Source: Liopterus haemorrhoidalis
Taxonomy: Eukaryota > Arthropoda > Insecta > Coleoptera > Dytiscidae
NCBI GenBank assembly: GCA_963971575.1
Contig: OZ020625.1
Location: 26,685,253-26,749,252 of the forward strand
DNA: 64,000 bases
Direction: 5' to 3'
The notes beneath the pieces were generated by a model. The model saw nothing but the letters and a program-made list of their open reading frames with translations, ran no database searches and was not told where the DNA came from. Below, in pieces: positions 1 to 12,138 of this stretch. How positions within the stretch are numbered: position 1 is the first letter of the stretch; each line of letters opens with the position of its first letter. A program made the position numbers and the translations under genes.

Positions 1-785
1 ACAGCTACAAAAATATCGTTCTATACAGCTACAAGATTATCGTACTATACTGCTACTATTGTCGCTCTGTATAGCTACAACTCTCGCTTAATCCAGCTAC
101 AATTGTCGCAGATTCAGCTGCAATTTTCGCTTTATACAGCTACAATTTTTGTTCTGTACACCTACAAAAGTGTTCTATACAGCTACATTTGTGGCCTAAC
201 TGAGCTACATAATTGTTCTACACAGCTACAAAATTGTACTATACAGCTACAATTGCGGCCTAATTCGGTTACAACTGGCGCTCTATGTAGCTACAACTAT
301 TAGCTAATTGAGCTACAATTGACGTTCATTTCAGTTGTTGCTCTTAGGAGCTACATTTGTCGTTTTGTACAGCTACAATTGTCGCTTAATATTAGCTACA
401 ATTGTCGCTCTGTAAGCTACAAGGTTGTCCTTTTATACAGCTACAATTGTCGCTCTGTTCAGCTACAAATGTCGCCTCATTCAGCTATAATTGTCTCTTT
501 GTACAGCTACAATTGTCGCTTAATATTAGCTACAATTGTCGCTCTGTAAGCTACAAGATTCTCCTTTCATACAGCTACAATTGTCGCTCTGTTCAGCTAC
601 AAATGTCGCCTGATTCAGCTATAATTATCCCTTTGTACAGCTACAATTGTCGCTTAATATTAGCTACAATTGTCGCTCTGTAAGCTACAAGATTGTCCTT
701 TTATACAGCTACAATTGTCGCTCTGTTCAGCTACAAATGTCGCCTGATTCAGCTACAGTTGTCTCTTTAGTTCAGCTACAATTGT
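1..785. repeat. tandem minisatellite, ~22-bp unit with 134-bp higher-order repeat
   Basis: Repeated units of the form CAGCTACAATTGTCGCTCTG run from the window edge to about 785. Units vary by substitutions and 1-3 bp indels. A block of about six units recurs as a higher-order unit: the same landmark (a unit followed by TTAATATTAGCTACAA) begins at 369, 503 and 637, a period of 134 bp. Short open frames here are translations of the repeat. The array continues off the left edge. Confidence 0.93.
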
Positions 786-2040
786 CATTTCGTCCCATGG
801 CAAAATGTTAAAGGTAAATTTAATGATCACTGTCTCGAAACAGTGACACGTTAAAAAGTATTTGCTTGTTTATTTTGTTTGAATCGTTGAATATTTCTGT
901 GCTTCGATCAAATATTTGTCCACATAAGCCCTATCTCGATATGGAATTAAAGCGAATAACAAGATGTCTGTGATTTTCGAAGTATTTAATCTAAGATTGC
1001 GAAATGGAGAGTTGGAAATAAAAAAGTTATTTTTTTAACTTTTTCAATGTTGCCAGCTTACGAATGGTTTATGAAGGTTGTTGGTGAGATTTTTTTATAA
1101 AAAAAAAAGTTGTAAGTTTTTTAATTTTAATGATTTGATGGTGAATGGAAGAATTTAAAAAAAAGACGACATTTTTTTGACCCAATGTAACTAAAAATTG
1201 ATAACGACATATAAAAAATCTGTAGATTGTGTTTCATTTTAATATAACTACGTGTATATATACCAGTGGCTCTAATAGCCTAAATTATCACAAAAAAAAC
1301 AAAAAAAAATCCATATATAGATTTAGATTGTTTAACTATCGGAAAGATATTCTGATTTTGTATAACGTATAAAGAATTTTTTAAATTTATAGCCGTATAC
1401 GCAGTTTCCACATATTAACAAGTTGTTTCAAGTAAAGGTTATTGTTAGTTGAGCTTTTGACCGCATGCGCAGTGACAAAACTGGCACCGTACTTGACCGA
1501 ATCGATGAGTGGGGCACAAAATCCCCTTCCATTTGCCCAAGTTGGGCTCAGGTCAGTTTAATCTAAAATATACAATTTTTAGCAAAAAAAAAATATTTTA
1601 AAAATTTTGAAAACTTAACCAGCTAATAGTATAAGTTGTCCAGCGTAAGCTGAACCAATTTCTAAGTTATAAATTCTCTTTAAATTATTTACTGTCTGAG
1701 ATTTGTAAATCAAATTAATTTCAATTCAGAGTTTATATTACGAACGCCACTGAGTGTCCCGGTTCAAAACGACGGTCTGTAGAGGGTAGGAGTGTCCGCC
1801 CATCTTACAGCAAAAAGATCTTATGTTGGACAATTTATAAATATATATTATCCAAAAAGATATGAAGAGAATTTTTAATATAAAAATAATTTTAACCATA
1901 AGTATTTTGAAAAACTAACTTATTCCCTTTGATTTATCCACATGTCCAAACAGTACACGTTATATTATGACGTGTATCTGCTGATTCTGTAGATCGACTC
2001 TTAGGTAAAAAATAAAAATTAAAAAATTAGAAATGAATAG
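786..2040. other. AT-rich DNA, nothing recognised
   Basis: No open frame with protein-like composition, no paired splice sites and no clear inverted repeats were seen in this 1.25 kb stretch. Confidence 0.5.
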
Positions 2041-3715
2041 AAATTTTCTGTGGTCTGTTTGATGCAACCAACATACGTCTTACTCTAGTAGACGTGTGTC
2101 GGCTGATTCTATAGATGAACATTGTATTTAGCAACAAATAAAAACTAGTGGCGAAAGGAAACCTCCGCTAGACTTGCCCTCCTACAAAAAAAAAAATTTT
2201 TAAATATTTAGATAAATCTTCAAAAATACATCAAATTATGTTCTATACAAATTTTTGTCCAAGGCTTGCTTTACTAGTTACGAATTAATTATCATGACCA
2301 TGGAAACGTTACTTATAAGTATGAAAAAATTGAGACTAACTAATTTTAATTAACTTTCGAAATTTTTCGGTTTATCAAAAAACGTCTCAAATAAAAGTTA
2401 ATAGTTATTGCATTTATAGTAACTTTTGTTCAATAAATTTTTTCGAAATATTTTTCTGTTGCTAAATATTCGCAAAAATCTTAAAATCGAAACGAGTAAA
2501 CTCCCATTTCTAGTGAACCGATTTTCATAATAAACAATAGGGTTCTTCCCATTTAATAGGAGAATTTTTTAGTACCAGAACGAATTCTCTAAGTTGAACC
2601 GTTTTTTGAGTTATCGTGTATACACACAGACACACACACATACGGACGGCACTTCGAAAATAGGTTTTTTTGATTCCCTGGACCATGAAACGTGGTCATC
2701 AGTCAAAATCTCGACATCGAAATTTTTCGCGATTACAATACTTGCCCCTTATATATTAAGGTCGGGCAAGTAAAAAATGAAATTTTCTGTGTTCTGATAA
2801 ATGCAACATTTTATTCTGATAGACATTTTGTTCTGATAGATGCACTGTTTTAGTGTTGACGTGTATCGGTTGATTCTATGAGTGGACAAATTGTAAAGCA
2901 CGAAAAATATAAAAATTCAAATATTTTCTGTGGTTTGTTTCTGTGGTCTCATAGATGGTACCAGTGTACGTCTTATTGACGTACATTGGTTGAATCTATG
3001 AATGGACAAATTGTAGAGGACAAAAATATAAAAATTAAATTTTCTGTGGTCTGTTCGATGCAGCCAAAGTACGTCTTACTATAGTAGACGTGTATCGGCT
3101 GATACTATAGATGAGCATTTTATTTTATGGTAAAAAATCTGTGGTCTGTTCGATGCAGCCAATGTACGTCTTACTATAGTAGACGTGTATTGGCTGATAC
3201 AATAGATGAACATTATATTTTACGATCAAATAAAAAATTAAGAAATTTTCTGTGGTCTGTTCGATGCAGACAAGACACGTCTTACTCTAGTAGAAGTGTA
3301 TCGACTGCTATTATAGATGAACATTGTATTTTACAGACAAATAAAAAGTTCTGTTATCTGTTAGATGCAGCCAATATAAGTCTTACTGTAGTAGACGTGT
3401 ATTGGCTGATACTATAGATGAACAGTGTATTTTACGGACAAAAAAAAAAAAAAATTCTGTAGACCTCAGAATTTTTTTCGAGGTCTGTTTCTGCATCGAA
3501 CAGACCGTTCAATGCAGCCAAAGTACGTCTTACTATAGTAGACGTGTATTAGCTGATACTATAGATGAACATAGTATTTTACGGACAAAAAAAAAAAATC
3601 TTTGGTTTGTTAAATGCAACCAATGTACGTCTAAATGTAGTATACGTGTCTCTGCTGATCCTATAGACGAACACGTATTTTACAAACAAAAATTTGTGCG
3701 GTCTATCTAGATGTG
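2041..3715. repeat. tandem repeat, ~95-111-bp unit
   Basis: A unit beginning CTGTGGTCTGTTCGATGCAG, followed by a GTACGTCTTACTATAGTAGA segment and an ATAGATGAACATTGTATTTT segment, recurs head to tail. Adjacent unit starts include 3044, 3139 and 3250. The array is split by an unrelated insertion at about 2149-2772. Apparent short ORFs in it are repeat translations. Confidence 0.9.
2149..2772. mobile_element. dispersed element, ACTTGCCC-type ends
   Basis: This block interrupts the ~100-bp tandem array. It recurs at about 45667-46108 in the same orientation and at about 62350-62830 in opposite orientation. Shared segments include GTGTATACACACAGACACAC and GGACCATGAAACGTGGTCAT. The ends carry ACTTGCCC and its complement GGGCAAGT. 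No coding capacity is visible, so it is probably non-autonomous; the superfamily is not determined. Confidence 0.7.
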
Positions 3716-3820
3716 CAACTGATAATAGGACCGGTCGAAACGTCACGCTAAGTACGTAACTTTCCTATCTATGGCCCGAAGTCTAGAGACCTAATTTCTG
3801 CATTTATGCGTCACCTAGAC

Positions 3821-4029
3821 CAGCGGTTCTTAACCTTTTTATACTCGGGACCCCCCAACTAGCCTAAAAAATTTTCTGGACCTCCAAAGAAATTTTTTGA
3901 AATAATATTTTAAATGTTTAAAATAATTTATTGTTAAATAATTAAGTTTATTGTAATTTTAAAAGCAAAAACTGGTAAAAATTATTTTTTTTTCTTTTAA
4001 TTTCGGGACCCCCCGGTTAAGAACCGCTG
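3821..4029. mobile_element. hAT-like MITE
   Basis: The terminal inverted repeats are CAGCGGTTCTTAACC and GGTTAAGAACCGCTG. The flanking 8-mers are ACCTAGAC at 3813-3820 and AACTAGAC at 4030-4037. An 8-bp duplication with CAG...CTG ends is typical of hAT elements. The 209-bp body is non-coding. Confidence 0.82.
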
Positions 4030-4037
4030 AACTAGAC

Positions 4038-4350
4038 CAGTGTTTCTCAACAGGTGGTCCACGGACTACCAGTGGTCCCCATAAAAATTTTAGTGGTCCG
4101 CGAAAGTTTTTATGTGATTTTTGCAGTTTTTAAAATTTTTTTATGCACATTTTTTATGTAAATAATTTATATTTTGTTTATTTTCTCTAAACTTTCTATG
4201 ATTTTCTACAAATAAAATAAATATATTTAGTAGCATATTAAATATATTTGTTTGATTGCAAAAAATGTACCGACAATTATTATTAGTAGTCCGCGTTAGA
4301 AAATTATATATTATACTGGTCCGCGGTGCGTTTCTGGTTGAAAAACACTG
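4038..4350. mobile_element. second hAT-like MITE, abutting the first
   Basis: Ends are CAGTGTTTCTCAAC and GTTGAAAAACACTG. The flanking 8-mers AACTAGAC (4030-4037) and ATCTAGAC (4351-4358) are near-identical to each other and to the duplication of the neighbouring MITE. The interior is unlike the first element and non-coding. Confidence 0.82.
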
Positions 4351-5204
4351 ATCTAGACTATATTAAATGTGGTCTATCCGTTCAGACAGCAATACACGTC
4401 TTGTATCTTGTCCTGGTTGGTTCTGTTGATGACCAATGGAATTTTTAGTAAGTGTAAAAGGATTCAAAAATTGTGGTTTATCCATTAATGCTCGTCTCTG
4501 ACGAGTATTGGTTGGCGTAATAATAATTAGTACACATTTAAGTAGGATTTTAAAACTATTTGAAAAATTAGATGCTTAGATACAATTTTCAAACTGGCAA
4601 CGTTGCTTTTGAAATGCATTGTTGTCAAATTTACACGTTAATACACTTGCGTTTATAAATATACTATTTTATATATCAAAATTAACAATGCAACGTTAAT
4701 AGCCTAAGATGTTTATGTCAAAACTAACACAGTGGCGTTGATAGCTTTAGATGCTACACGTCTTAACACTAGCTAATGTTTATATGTAGTTTAAAAAAGT
4801 TATATTAAAATGAAACATGGACTATATTTTTCATAATCCCACAAATGGCTAAAATTGCTTAAAATTTTAACCAGATATAAGATATAAAAAGGTTTGGTAT
4901 TACCTAAAAAGTAATCAAGAAATTTCTTGCATATATATATGGGTGCCCAATATTTCCAGTTAAAACAGGTTCCGATAGAAAAAAATTACTGTTTTAACAG
5001 ATTAGCATTTGTGCTTATAGAAATTAGCCAGCATATCGAACAAAATGATACCTCAAGAAGAGATAGTAGCTTAAAATGTTCCATAAAATACTAAAAAGTA
5101 AGTTAAAACAAGTAAAAACTCTGATTAAACCAGGTTAATTTTATTGCATAGAATTGGTACAATTTGGGCTTGTCAATGTTTCACAAATACGCCTGCTGAC
5201 CACT
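4351..5204. other. AT-rich spacer, nothing recognised
   Basis: No genes or clear repeats were seen apart from short simple-sequence tracts. Confidence 0.45.
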
Positions 5205-6425
5205 TTTTTTCTTAATCCTACCGACTGCACATTTTAATTTGGATCCTACCGACTGCATTAATATTTAGATCCTACCTATTACTATTTTATTTATCGACCA
5301 CATTGTATTAAATTCATAATCGTCAGTCAAAAAATAATAGGGATGTACTATTAGTGATATTGTCAAAATTAAAAACTATGACTTACAATAAAATTTAAAA
5401 TACATTTGAAAAACCTTGTTGAAGGCAAAGCTTTGAAGAAATCTGACAACTTATTATAAAATTTTAATGTGTAATAATTATTACATTGTCTGAATTTTTG
5501 GAGTGGTATATGGGCAGTAAATATATTTTTTGTGCCTAGTGTCATAATGGTGGATATTCTCATGAGTCGTTAGTTACTCGTCGCAAGCACTGATAATTAT
5601 AGATTGAAGGCAAAGTCATTATATTAAATTCAGTAATGAAGAGTCTACAGTCAGGTACCGACTGCGCTTATAATTTAGATCCCACCGACTGCACTTGTAA
5701 TTTAGATCTTACCTACTGCACTTATAATTTAGATCTTACCAACTGCACTTATAATTTAAATCCTACCGACTGCATTTTTCATTCAGATCCTTCCGACTGC
5801 ACGTATAATTAAGATCGTACCGACTGCACTTATAATTTAGATCCAACCGACTGTACATTTTAATGTGTATTGATTCCGCTAGAAAAATATAAGACTTCAA
5901 AAATTTACTTTTTTCGCTTGGTGGAACTTCGAAATTTAAGACGTATCCCTACGATCTTTAAAGCTTATGGTTCTTGGCTGCTTAGGAGGTCTATTCTGTA
6001 GATCCTACAGACTGCACTTTTCATTCTGATCCTTTCGACTGCACGTATAATTTAGATCCAACCGACTACACATTTTAATGTGTATTGATTCCGCTAGAAA
6101 AATATAAGACTTCAAAAATTTACTTTTTTCGCTAGGTGGAACCTCGAAATTTTAGACGTATCCCTACGATCTTTGAAGCCTATGTTCTTGGCTGGTCAGG
6201 GGGTTTATTCTGTAGATCCTATCGACTGCACTTTTCATTCAGATCCTTCCGACTACACTTTTCATTCAGATCCTTCCGACTGCACTTATAATTAAGATCC
6301 TACCAGCCACTTTTAATTTTAATCCTGACTGCATTTTTCATTCAGATCCTTCCGACTGCACGTATAATTTAGATCCTACCGACTGCACTTATAATTTAGG
6401 TCCAACCGACTGCACATTTTAATGC
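5205..6425. repeat. 28-bp minisatellite (CCGACTGCACTTATAATTTA) with interspersed ~170-bp unit
   Basis: Copies of GATCCTACCGACTGCACTTA plus TAATTTA cluster at about 5210-5290, 5655-5870, 6000-6080 and 6215-6425. Between clusters a longer segment is duplicated: it starts near TTTTAATGTGTATTGATTCC and includes GCTAGAAAAATATAAGACTT, at about 5860-6000, 6070-6215 and again from 6417. The array is thus built from two repeat types amplified together. Confidence 0.88.
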
Positions 6426-7306
6426 GTATTGACACCGCTACAAAAATGCAGGGCTTAAAAAAATTACTTTTTTGGCTAGGTGGAACACGAACATTTATAA
6501 AAAATAAATGATACTCTTCTCATTAAATTACTGTCTTGTCTTCTCCACTTTAAGTACATCTAAAAATTCATAAAATATATATCCCTGCGCCATAACTAAA
6601 ACATTTTACGTAAAAAGCAACAAAAATTTGTTTGTTTAACAATTAACCTGGTTATTGAATTGTTTAATTTGGCTAATACTGTCATTTTTTGAGGTATCAT
6701 CTTTGCAACGATTTGCTATTTTGAATGTGCGTACTTGATGTACGTTTCTACAAAGTTTAAGACATAAATTGTCTAAAAAAAACAGCTTAGAAGTTTACTG
6801 ATTTAAATAGTTCACAAAAAATTCTAACAATTTTTTACTCTGATATTTACAAATGTTGAAATTTAGTGAAATTATATAGATTTTTTTATAACTACAAAAT
6901 ACTGACTTTGAAAAGCAATTAAAATTAATTTAATTATATGAAAAAATACTTTATTTTTATTAACAACTTGTTACAAGTACAATTGAAACTTAAATCATCG
7001 ATTTAACAATCGCTTTAAATCCGAGGTCCTTCTTTTTGTCAACCAAGAACACACAAGTCATAAAATGAAAATATTCACTATAATCATAATATATCATGGA
7101 CACTAAATCATTTTTTTATTCTAAAAATGCGTTTTAAATTTTATACTAAAAGTCACGTGTAATTTCCCAAAATAGTTTTTACCGGGGAAGAACCGATTTG
7201 AAGGTTCATGCATAGGCGAAAAACGGCAGCGATTTTTTCAAAATAATTTTTTCGAATTATTTTTAATCGATCGTTTAATCCGAAGAAAGTTGAAACGAGG
7301 ATTTAT
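6426..7306. other. AT-rich spacer, nothing recognised
   Basis: No gene-like frame or clear repeat was seen. Confidence 0.45.
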
Positions 7307-7543
7307 GTCGGGTTGCTAACGTAAGAGTTTTCTCTAACTCGAGTTAAAATCATTTGTTTTTGTATGTTGTAGCATACAAAAACAAATGATTTTAACTCGA
7401 GTTAGGGATAACTCTAATGACCGGTTGCTAAAGTAAGAATTATCCTTAACTCGAGTTAAAATCATTTGTTTTTGTATGTTGTAAGATATAAAACAAATGA
7501 TTTTAACTTGAGTTAGAGAAAACTCTTTCGTTAGCAACCCGAC
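7307..7543. mobile_element. double-hairpin foldback element
   Basis: The outer arms GTCGGGTTGCTAACG (7307 on) and GTTAGCAACCCGAC (to 7543) are inverted. Inside sit two successive near-perfect hairpins, about 7334-7406 and 7448-7518. Each has a ~33-bp stem around AACTCGAGTTAAAATCATTT and a 6-base loop. The two halves are also inverted copies of each other. Confidence 0.85.
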
Positions 7544-7802
7544 ATTACTTTAGCAATCGGCCATTAGTGTATTAATAATTTAAAAGTAACTCATGTTTTT
7601 ATTCAGTCATCGTCTTTTATTCCATTTTTTGAATCGGTGAAACACTATGAAGCAATCTGGATTTAGTGTATTAAATTTTGAAATTAAAATAATAATTAGT
7701 TACTTTTTAATTATTTAAAAACTAACTCAAGTTTTTATTCAGTCATCGGCTTATGTTCCATTTTTTGAATTGGTGAAACGCTATAAAACATTCACTAGAT
7801 AA

Positions 7803-7885
7803 CGCATTGCATCGACTCAAGTAGATAGAGCGTTGCTAAGGTCTCGGGTTTGAATTCTGATCAGGCATGGAATTTACATTACAAA
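7803..7885 (+). repeat. tRNA-like fragment (possible SINE head)
   Basis: An A-box-like CTCAAGTAGATAGAGCG is followed about 30 bases later by a B-box-like GGGTTTGAATTCTGA, the spacing of a tRNA-derived Pol III promoter. No convincing acceptor stem is present, so this is more likely a SINE remnant than a tRNA gene. Confidence 0.3.
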
Positions 7886-7959
7886 AAATTTGAATTTTCC
7901 TGGCTAATTGCCCTAGAAACAAAATCCCTAAATCGTGACAGAATTAAAAAAAAAAAAAG

Positions 7960-8219
7960 TATTGAGAAGTGACATTACCGTTGGCGGCGCTGTAATTCAT
8001 GGCAAAATGGCTGAATTGTCTAGTATTCAGCTGTCAATATGCTAACAGGGAACAGGTTAATTTAAGCACAGTACATTTTTATTTTATGAAAATGTATCTA
8101 TCGACGTTCTAACAAAAAATCAACACCAGAACATATGTAATAATTTCAAACAGTACTACAGTTGCGTAGTACAATATTTGACCACCAGACTGCGTATCCG
8201 AGCGTGTCAGTTCTCAATA
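7960..8219. mobile_element. MITE, TATTGAGAAGTGACA ends, copy 1
   Basis: It begins TATTGAGAAGTGACATTACC and ends GTCAGTTCTCAATA, giving imperfect inverted termini. A closely similar copy lies at 14756-15011. It is non-coding. Confidence 0.8.
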
Positions 8220-8901
8220 CATAATTTTACAGGTTTATGCTAAGCAACGGACTTAATGCAAATCATTTTGTCATTAGTTGACTCATATATAGTGACATCA
8301 TTGACCTCTTCTCGTAGGAAAAGTACTCTTAAAAGTATTTGCCTTATCCTTAAGTTTAATTTTTCTAATTAAAAACTTTTAATCGCCCAAAAAATATAAT
8401 GTGCACCTTTGCCATTAAGTTTTTTTTTCGCCCTCCTCTGTTTGAAGGCCTCGGATTTCCCCCGGCCATCAAATTCATGCGGACGTTAAAGATCACTGCG
8501 GACGATAACTTTTTGGCCATAGTACACAAATAACTATTATTTGTTTCTAAATATTTTTTTTTTTATCGTAAACAAAACTAATAAAAAAAAAGAAATCCAT
8601 AAAAAAAATTGAGATCTACAAAAAAAGGAACAATTTTTGTTTTATTTGTTTCGGAATTTTTTAAATAAAATTAATAAAAATATTTTTTTCCATAGTTACT
8701 TTTTGTTACAAAAAAATAATACATTGTGGGCCATGTAAAGAGCCATGTTAAGATTTTAGTATGTGCAGGAACTCGTAAATTCTTAAACAGATGTCACATT
8801 AAAAGATTAGATGTATTCGGACCATACGGGAAAATCTATTAATCTGTATTTGAAAATAAACATTGCAGGGTTCCAGGTTTCCACTTGACACCAGGTTAGG
8901 G
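8220..8901. other. AT-rich spacer, nothing recognised
   Basis: Long A/T homopolymer runs with no gene or repeat recognised. Confidence 0.4.
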
Positions 8902-9054
8902 CAGTGGTTCTCAACCATCGTAGATATATGAAACAATTGCCATGAACTCAGTAAAAAAATACGCATATAATACCGCAAAATAAGGATTGGGCGTGTTGAA
9001 ATTTGCATATTTTATATGAAGGTGACGTCACCTAAAAAAGGTTGAGAAACACTG
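8902..9054. mobile_element. hAT-like MITE
   Basis: Ends are CAGTGGTTCTCAACC and GGTTGAGAAACACTG. The flanking 8-mers GGTTAGGG and GGTTAAAG are similar, consistent with a decayed 8-bp duplication. It is related in its ends to the MITE at 4038-4350. Confidence 0.72.
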
Positions 9055-10179
9055 GGTTAAAGTGTAGCGAAATAGTTTCAAAATCGTGTATACTTGAACA
9101 AAAAAATAAATAGGTAAATAAATAAAAATAAATATTTTTTCATATAATTACAAAATAGGTTTCGTAAAGAGCAAAGACGAATTTATTTTTCGAAATTGAA
9201 ACCTGATAGATGCAAAGTTAGGCGCAAGTAGCCTTCATTGTTATGCACAAAAAAATTTAACGTTTCTACAATTGCTTTATACGTTCATTTTAAAGGTTTT
9301 TACACTGCTGTATAATTAAATATTATAATAAAATTATATTAAAAAATATAATATTAAATTCAGGAGTAATATGGTCAGTATTATGTCCATTTTTTAGCGT
9401 ACACAGAAAGGCACCTACAGTTTATAGCCGGTTGCGAACGGCTAAACAGAACCTGTGATTTGTATAAATATTTTTTACACAAATTATTTGACATCAGCAG
9501 GAATTGAACTAACGTCTGTGCCCTTACTCAGCGGTCAAATAGCAGACGATTTAACGTTTGCAGCTACAGGATTGCACACAGCGGGCAGTTATAGCTCATT
9601 AAAATTTGACATATATTCGTTATAATAATCCATGCTAAGAAGTGGATTCTGTTTTGCTTTATACACTGACCAGTTTGAACGTATTATAAAATAGGGTTTA
9701 AGACTATTACACCGCAGTATAACTTGACATGTCTTGTTTAGAATAGTCTCTATTTCGATGCTAAGTAGTGAAAAACTCAGTTCAAAGACTCAAGACAGTT
9801 CAAATTCCAAACAATTATAGTCAGTTATTGTAGTTATATAAAAATCATTGAAATTTCATTATAACTTATTTGGACGTTTGTAATTTTTCAGAGTGTTTGC
9901 ATGAATATTTTCTATGTTAAATGGTACAAAATATTTTCTGTATCGTTCAATTATTATAAATATATATATAAATATTTAATTTTATGTTAAAAAAATATAT
10001 ATTATAAAAATAGATTCTTGTAAGATGAAAAACTAGATAAAACTTTTAAAAAAATATTGTATTATTGGCTTTGACGGTGTCTCTAAAAGGTTGAAAAATA
10101 ATATTAATGTCTACAAATTAATTAAAAATGACTACAAATTTCTCTACATGTTTGTGAAATTATTAGATAATAATCTGTA
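9055..10179. other. AT-rich spacer with a possible tRNA-like relic
   Basis: On the minus strand around 9487-9570 a GTTCAATTCC B-box-like motif and surrounding sequence faintly resemble a tRNA-derived repeat. Otherwise nothing gene-like was seen. Confidence 0.3.
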
Positions 10180-10400
10180 TACTTTCGTTGGATAGCTTTA
10201 TAACTATATTTGCTAGCATTGGTTTTCCGTGTGACAAAAGGGAATAGCTTCAAAACTGCATTTGCTAGCATTCCCGTGTGACAGAACGAAATAGCTTCAT
10301 AAATACATTTGCTACCTTTCGTTTCCCGTGTGACAGAAGGGAATAGGTTCATAAATACATTTGCTATCTTTCGTTTCCCGTGTGACAGAAGGGATTATGT
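10180..10400. repeat. ~57-bp tandem repeat (CCCGTGTGACAGAAGGGAAT)
   Basis: About four units contain CCCGTGTGACAGAAGGGAAT followed by AGCTTCATAAATACATTTGC. A diverged partial unit pair recurs at 12205-12295 (CCCGTCTGACCGAAGG, CCGGTGTGACAGAA). Short minus-strand frames here are repeat translations. Confidence 0.85.
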
Positions 10401-10610
10401 CTATATCAACTTCTACTAATACTAATATCCTTCATTTAGATTACTTTATGCATCTCTTAATATCAAGGTTTCCGGCATAATTAGTTTCCAAAACTCGCGA
10501 GCGGATCGAGCCTGAAAACTCCTTAGTTCGCTAGCTGGTTGCTATGATTTATACGAAGGAATTAACGGGCCGTGCATTTAAAATCAATATTTTAACCTTG
10601 CTAGCTGACA

Positions 10611-10685
10611 TGCCTTCGTAGTCTAGTGGCTCTAGAACGAAAACGCGAAATTCTTATGTTGATGGGTTCGATTCCCGGTGAGGCA
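10611..10685 (+). repeat. 75-nt tRNA-like sequence, degenerate
   Basis: It starts TGCCTTC and ends GAGGCA, which can pair over about 6 bp. It has an A-box-like TAGTCTAGTGG and a clear B box GGTTCGATTCC. The D and anticodon stems do not fold well, so I read it as a tRNA pseudogene or SINE head, not a working tRNA. Confidence 0.35.
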
Positions 10686-10754
10686 ATGTTTTGATATTTA
10701 ATTTCTACATTATATATGTATTATCGCATTACGATTCAGTCATACTGAACAACT

Positions 10755-10884
10755 ATGTATACTAGCATCGGCGAATCTACGCAGTTACGTCACACGACGT
10801 AACATACGACTGTATTGTCTGGAACAATGCAATTTTGTTACGTCGTGTGACGTAAGTGCGTTGAATCGCCGACGCTAGTATACT
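10755..10884. mobile_element. palindromic MITE
   Basis: The arms read TATACTAGCATCGGCGA...GTTACGTCACACGACGTAAC and its inverted counterpart GTTACGTCGTGTGACGTAAG...TCGCCGACGCTAGTATA. Each arm is about 48 bp, with a short central spacer. It is non-coding. Confidence 0.82.
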
Positions 10885-10992
10885 TATATTTTAACTAACC
10901 TACTTTAATTAAAACGGGTTTAATATTTACAGTTTGGATGCAGTTTTGCTTTATTTTTAGGTGAAACATGTTAAAAAAATTCATTTTAAGCC

Positions 10993-12138
10993 ACTACTTA
11001 GGTTTCACTATTATATTTATTTTCTCAATACTTATTTCTGCTATTACGCCATTTTTAGGGTTTTGTAGGTATAACCAAAAAACCCTTATACCGTCATTTT
11101 GTCGTCTGTCTGTGCGGTAAAAATTGTAGCCAAACGGCTAAACCTAGAGAGTTGAAATTTGGCATGCTTACACTCTTTGACCCGCACATAGGAAAAATAC
11201 TAAAACATCTAAAAAACATATCCCCCTAAAAATATAAACAAATATATGCTCATCGAAAAAAAAATATATTTTTTTACAATTCTGTGTAGGGTATCAAATG
11301 AAAGCCCTTGGTACGTGGATTAACGATCAAAATTTTATTTTTGAAAAATAAATTATTTTGAGGAGATTTTTGCCAAAATTGTGCAAAAAAAAATTTGTCC
11401 CACACACTGTAGCCCAGATGGTTTAAACTAAAAATTTGAAAAAATTCTAAGTAATGTACATTGGTGTGAACCGGAATAGTACAACAGAAATTTTTGATCA
11501 GATTATGTTTTCGGAAAATAACGCATTTTTTGTGTTTTTAACTAAAATATGTAAAATATTTAATCCGCTATTTAACATAGTAAGGGAGTGAACCTACGTA
11601 GTACAGTGGTAAGGTTGTCGCTTCGTGAGTCGAAACTACTGTAAGAAACTATTTTTTTTTGCATTTTTATTTTGTTTAAATTATTTTGTCAAAATTTTAG
11701 TTGTATTTTGGCAAATGTTGCATTTAATTTTTAAAAGCGTAAATTTAATAACCAGTGGGAAGTGTTGAAATTATAATTTAATTCTATGTTTGAATGTATA
11801 CGAAATCAGAGGAGCGGAGTTTATGACTTAAACAACCAATGGAAGCCGTAGGCGCAATTTTCAAAATATTAATGAACCTTGCTATATAAAAAAAATACTG
11901 CAAATATTTAGAAACCCAAATAATGGTATTAGGCATTCGAATTAAAATTAATAAAAATATATTTTAACATAAAATTTGTTTTGGCATTCCAAATAATCAT
12001 CATCACTTACTAAATACCTGCGAAACCCTGAAATGTGCGAAAATTCGCACTTCATATAATTTTTTTGTAAACTCTTGAAATAGCGTAATAGCCGAAATAC
12101 ATATTGAGAAAATAAATATATTAGTGAAACCTACCTAG
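10993..12138 (+). mobile_element. composite repeat copy A: AGGGTTT-ended ~1 kb element inside a ~58-bp inverted repeat
   Basis: The inner element (about 11058-12030) starts AGGGTTTTGTAGGTAT and ends ATACCTGCGAAACCCT. The same family recurs at 16630-18535 (minus), 24615-26115, 52887-53158 (truncated) and 58588-59704 (minus, rearranged). About 11590-11650 is a tRNA-like core (GTAGTACAGTGGTAAGGTTG). Both sides are flanked by a ~58-bp inverted repeat (CACTACTTAGGTTTCACTA at 10993 on, its complement near 12085-12138). No transposase frame is visible. Confidence 0.75.

Noticed and set aside
5205..6425. CRISPR-like array
   Set aside because: Regular repeats occur, but spacers are neither unique nor of constant length, and the setting is eukaryotic; it is a minisatellite.
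10611..10685. A functional tRNA gene
   Set aside because: The B box is good, but the D and anticodon stems do not pair and no credible anticodon loop forms; kept only as a tRNA-like relic.
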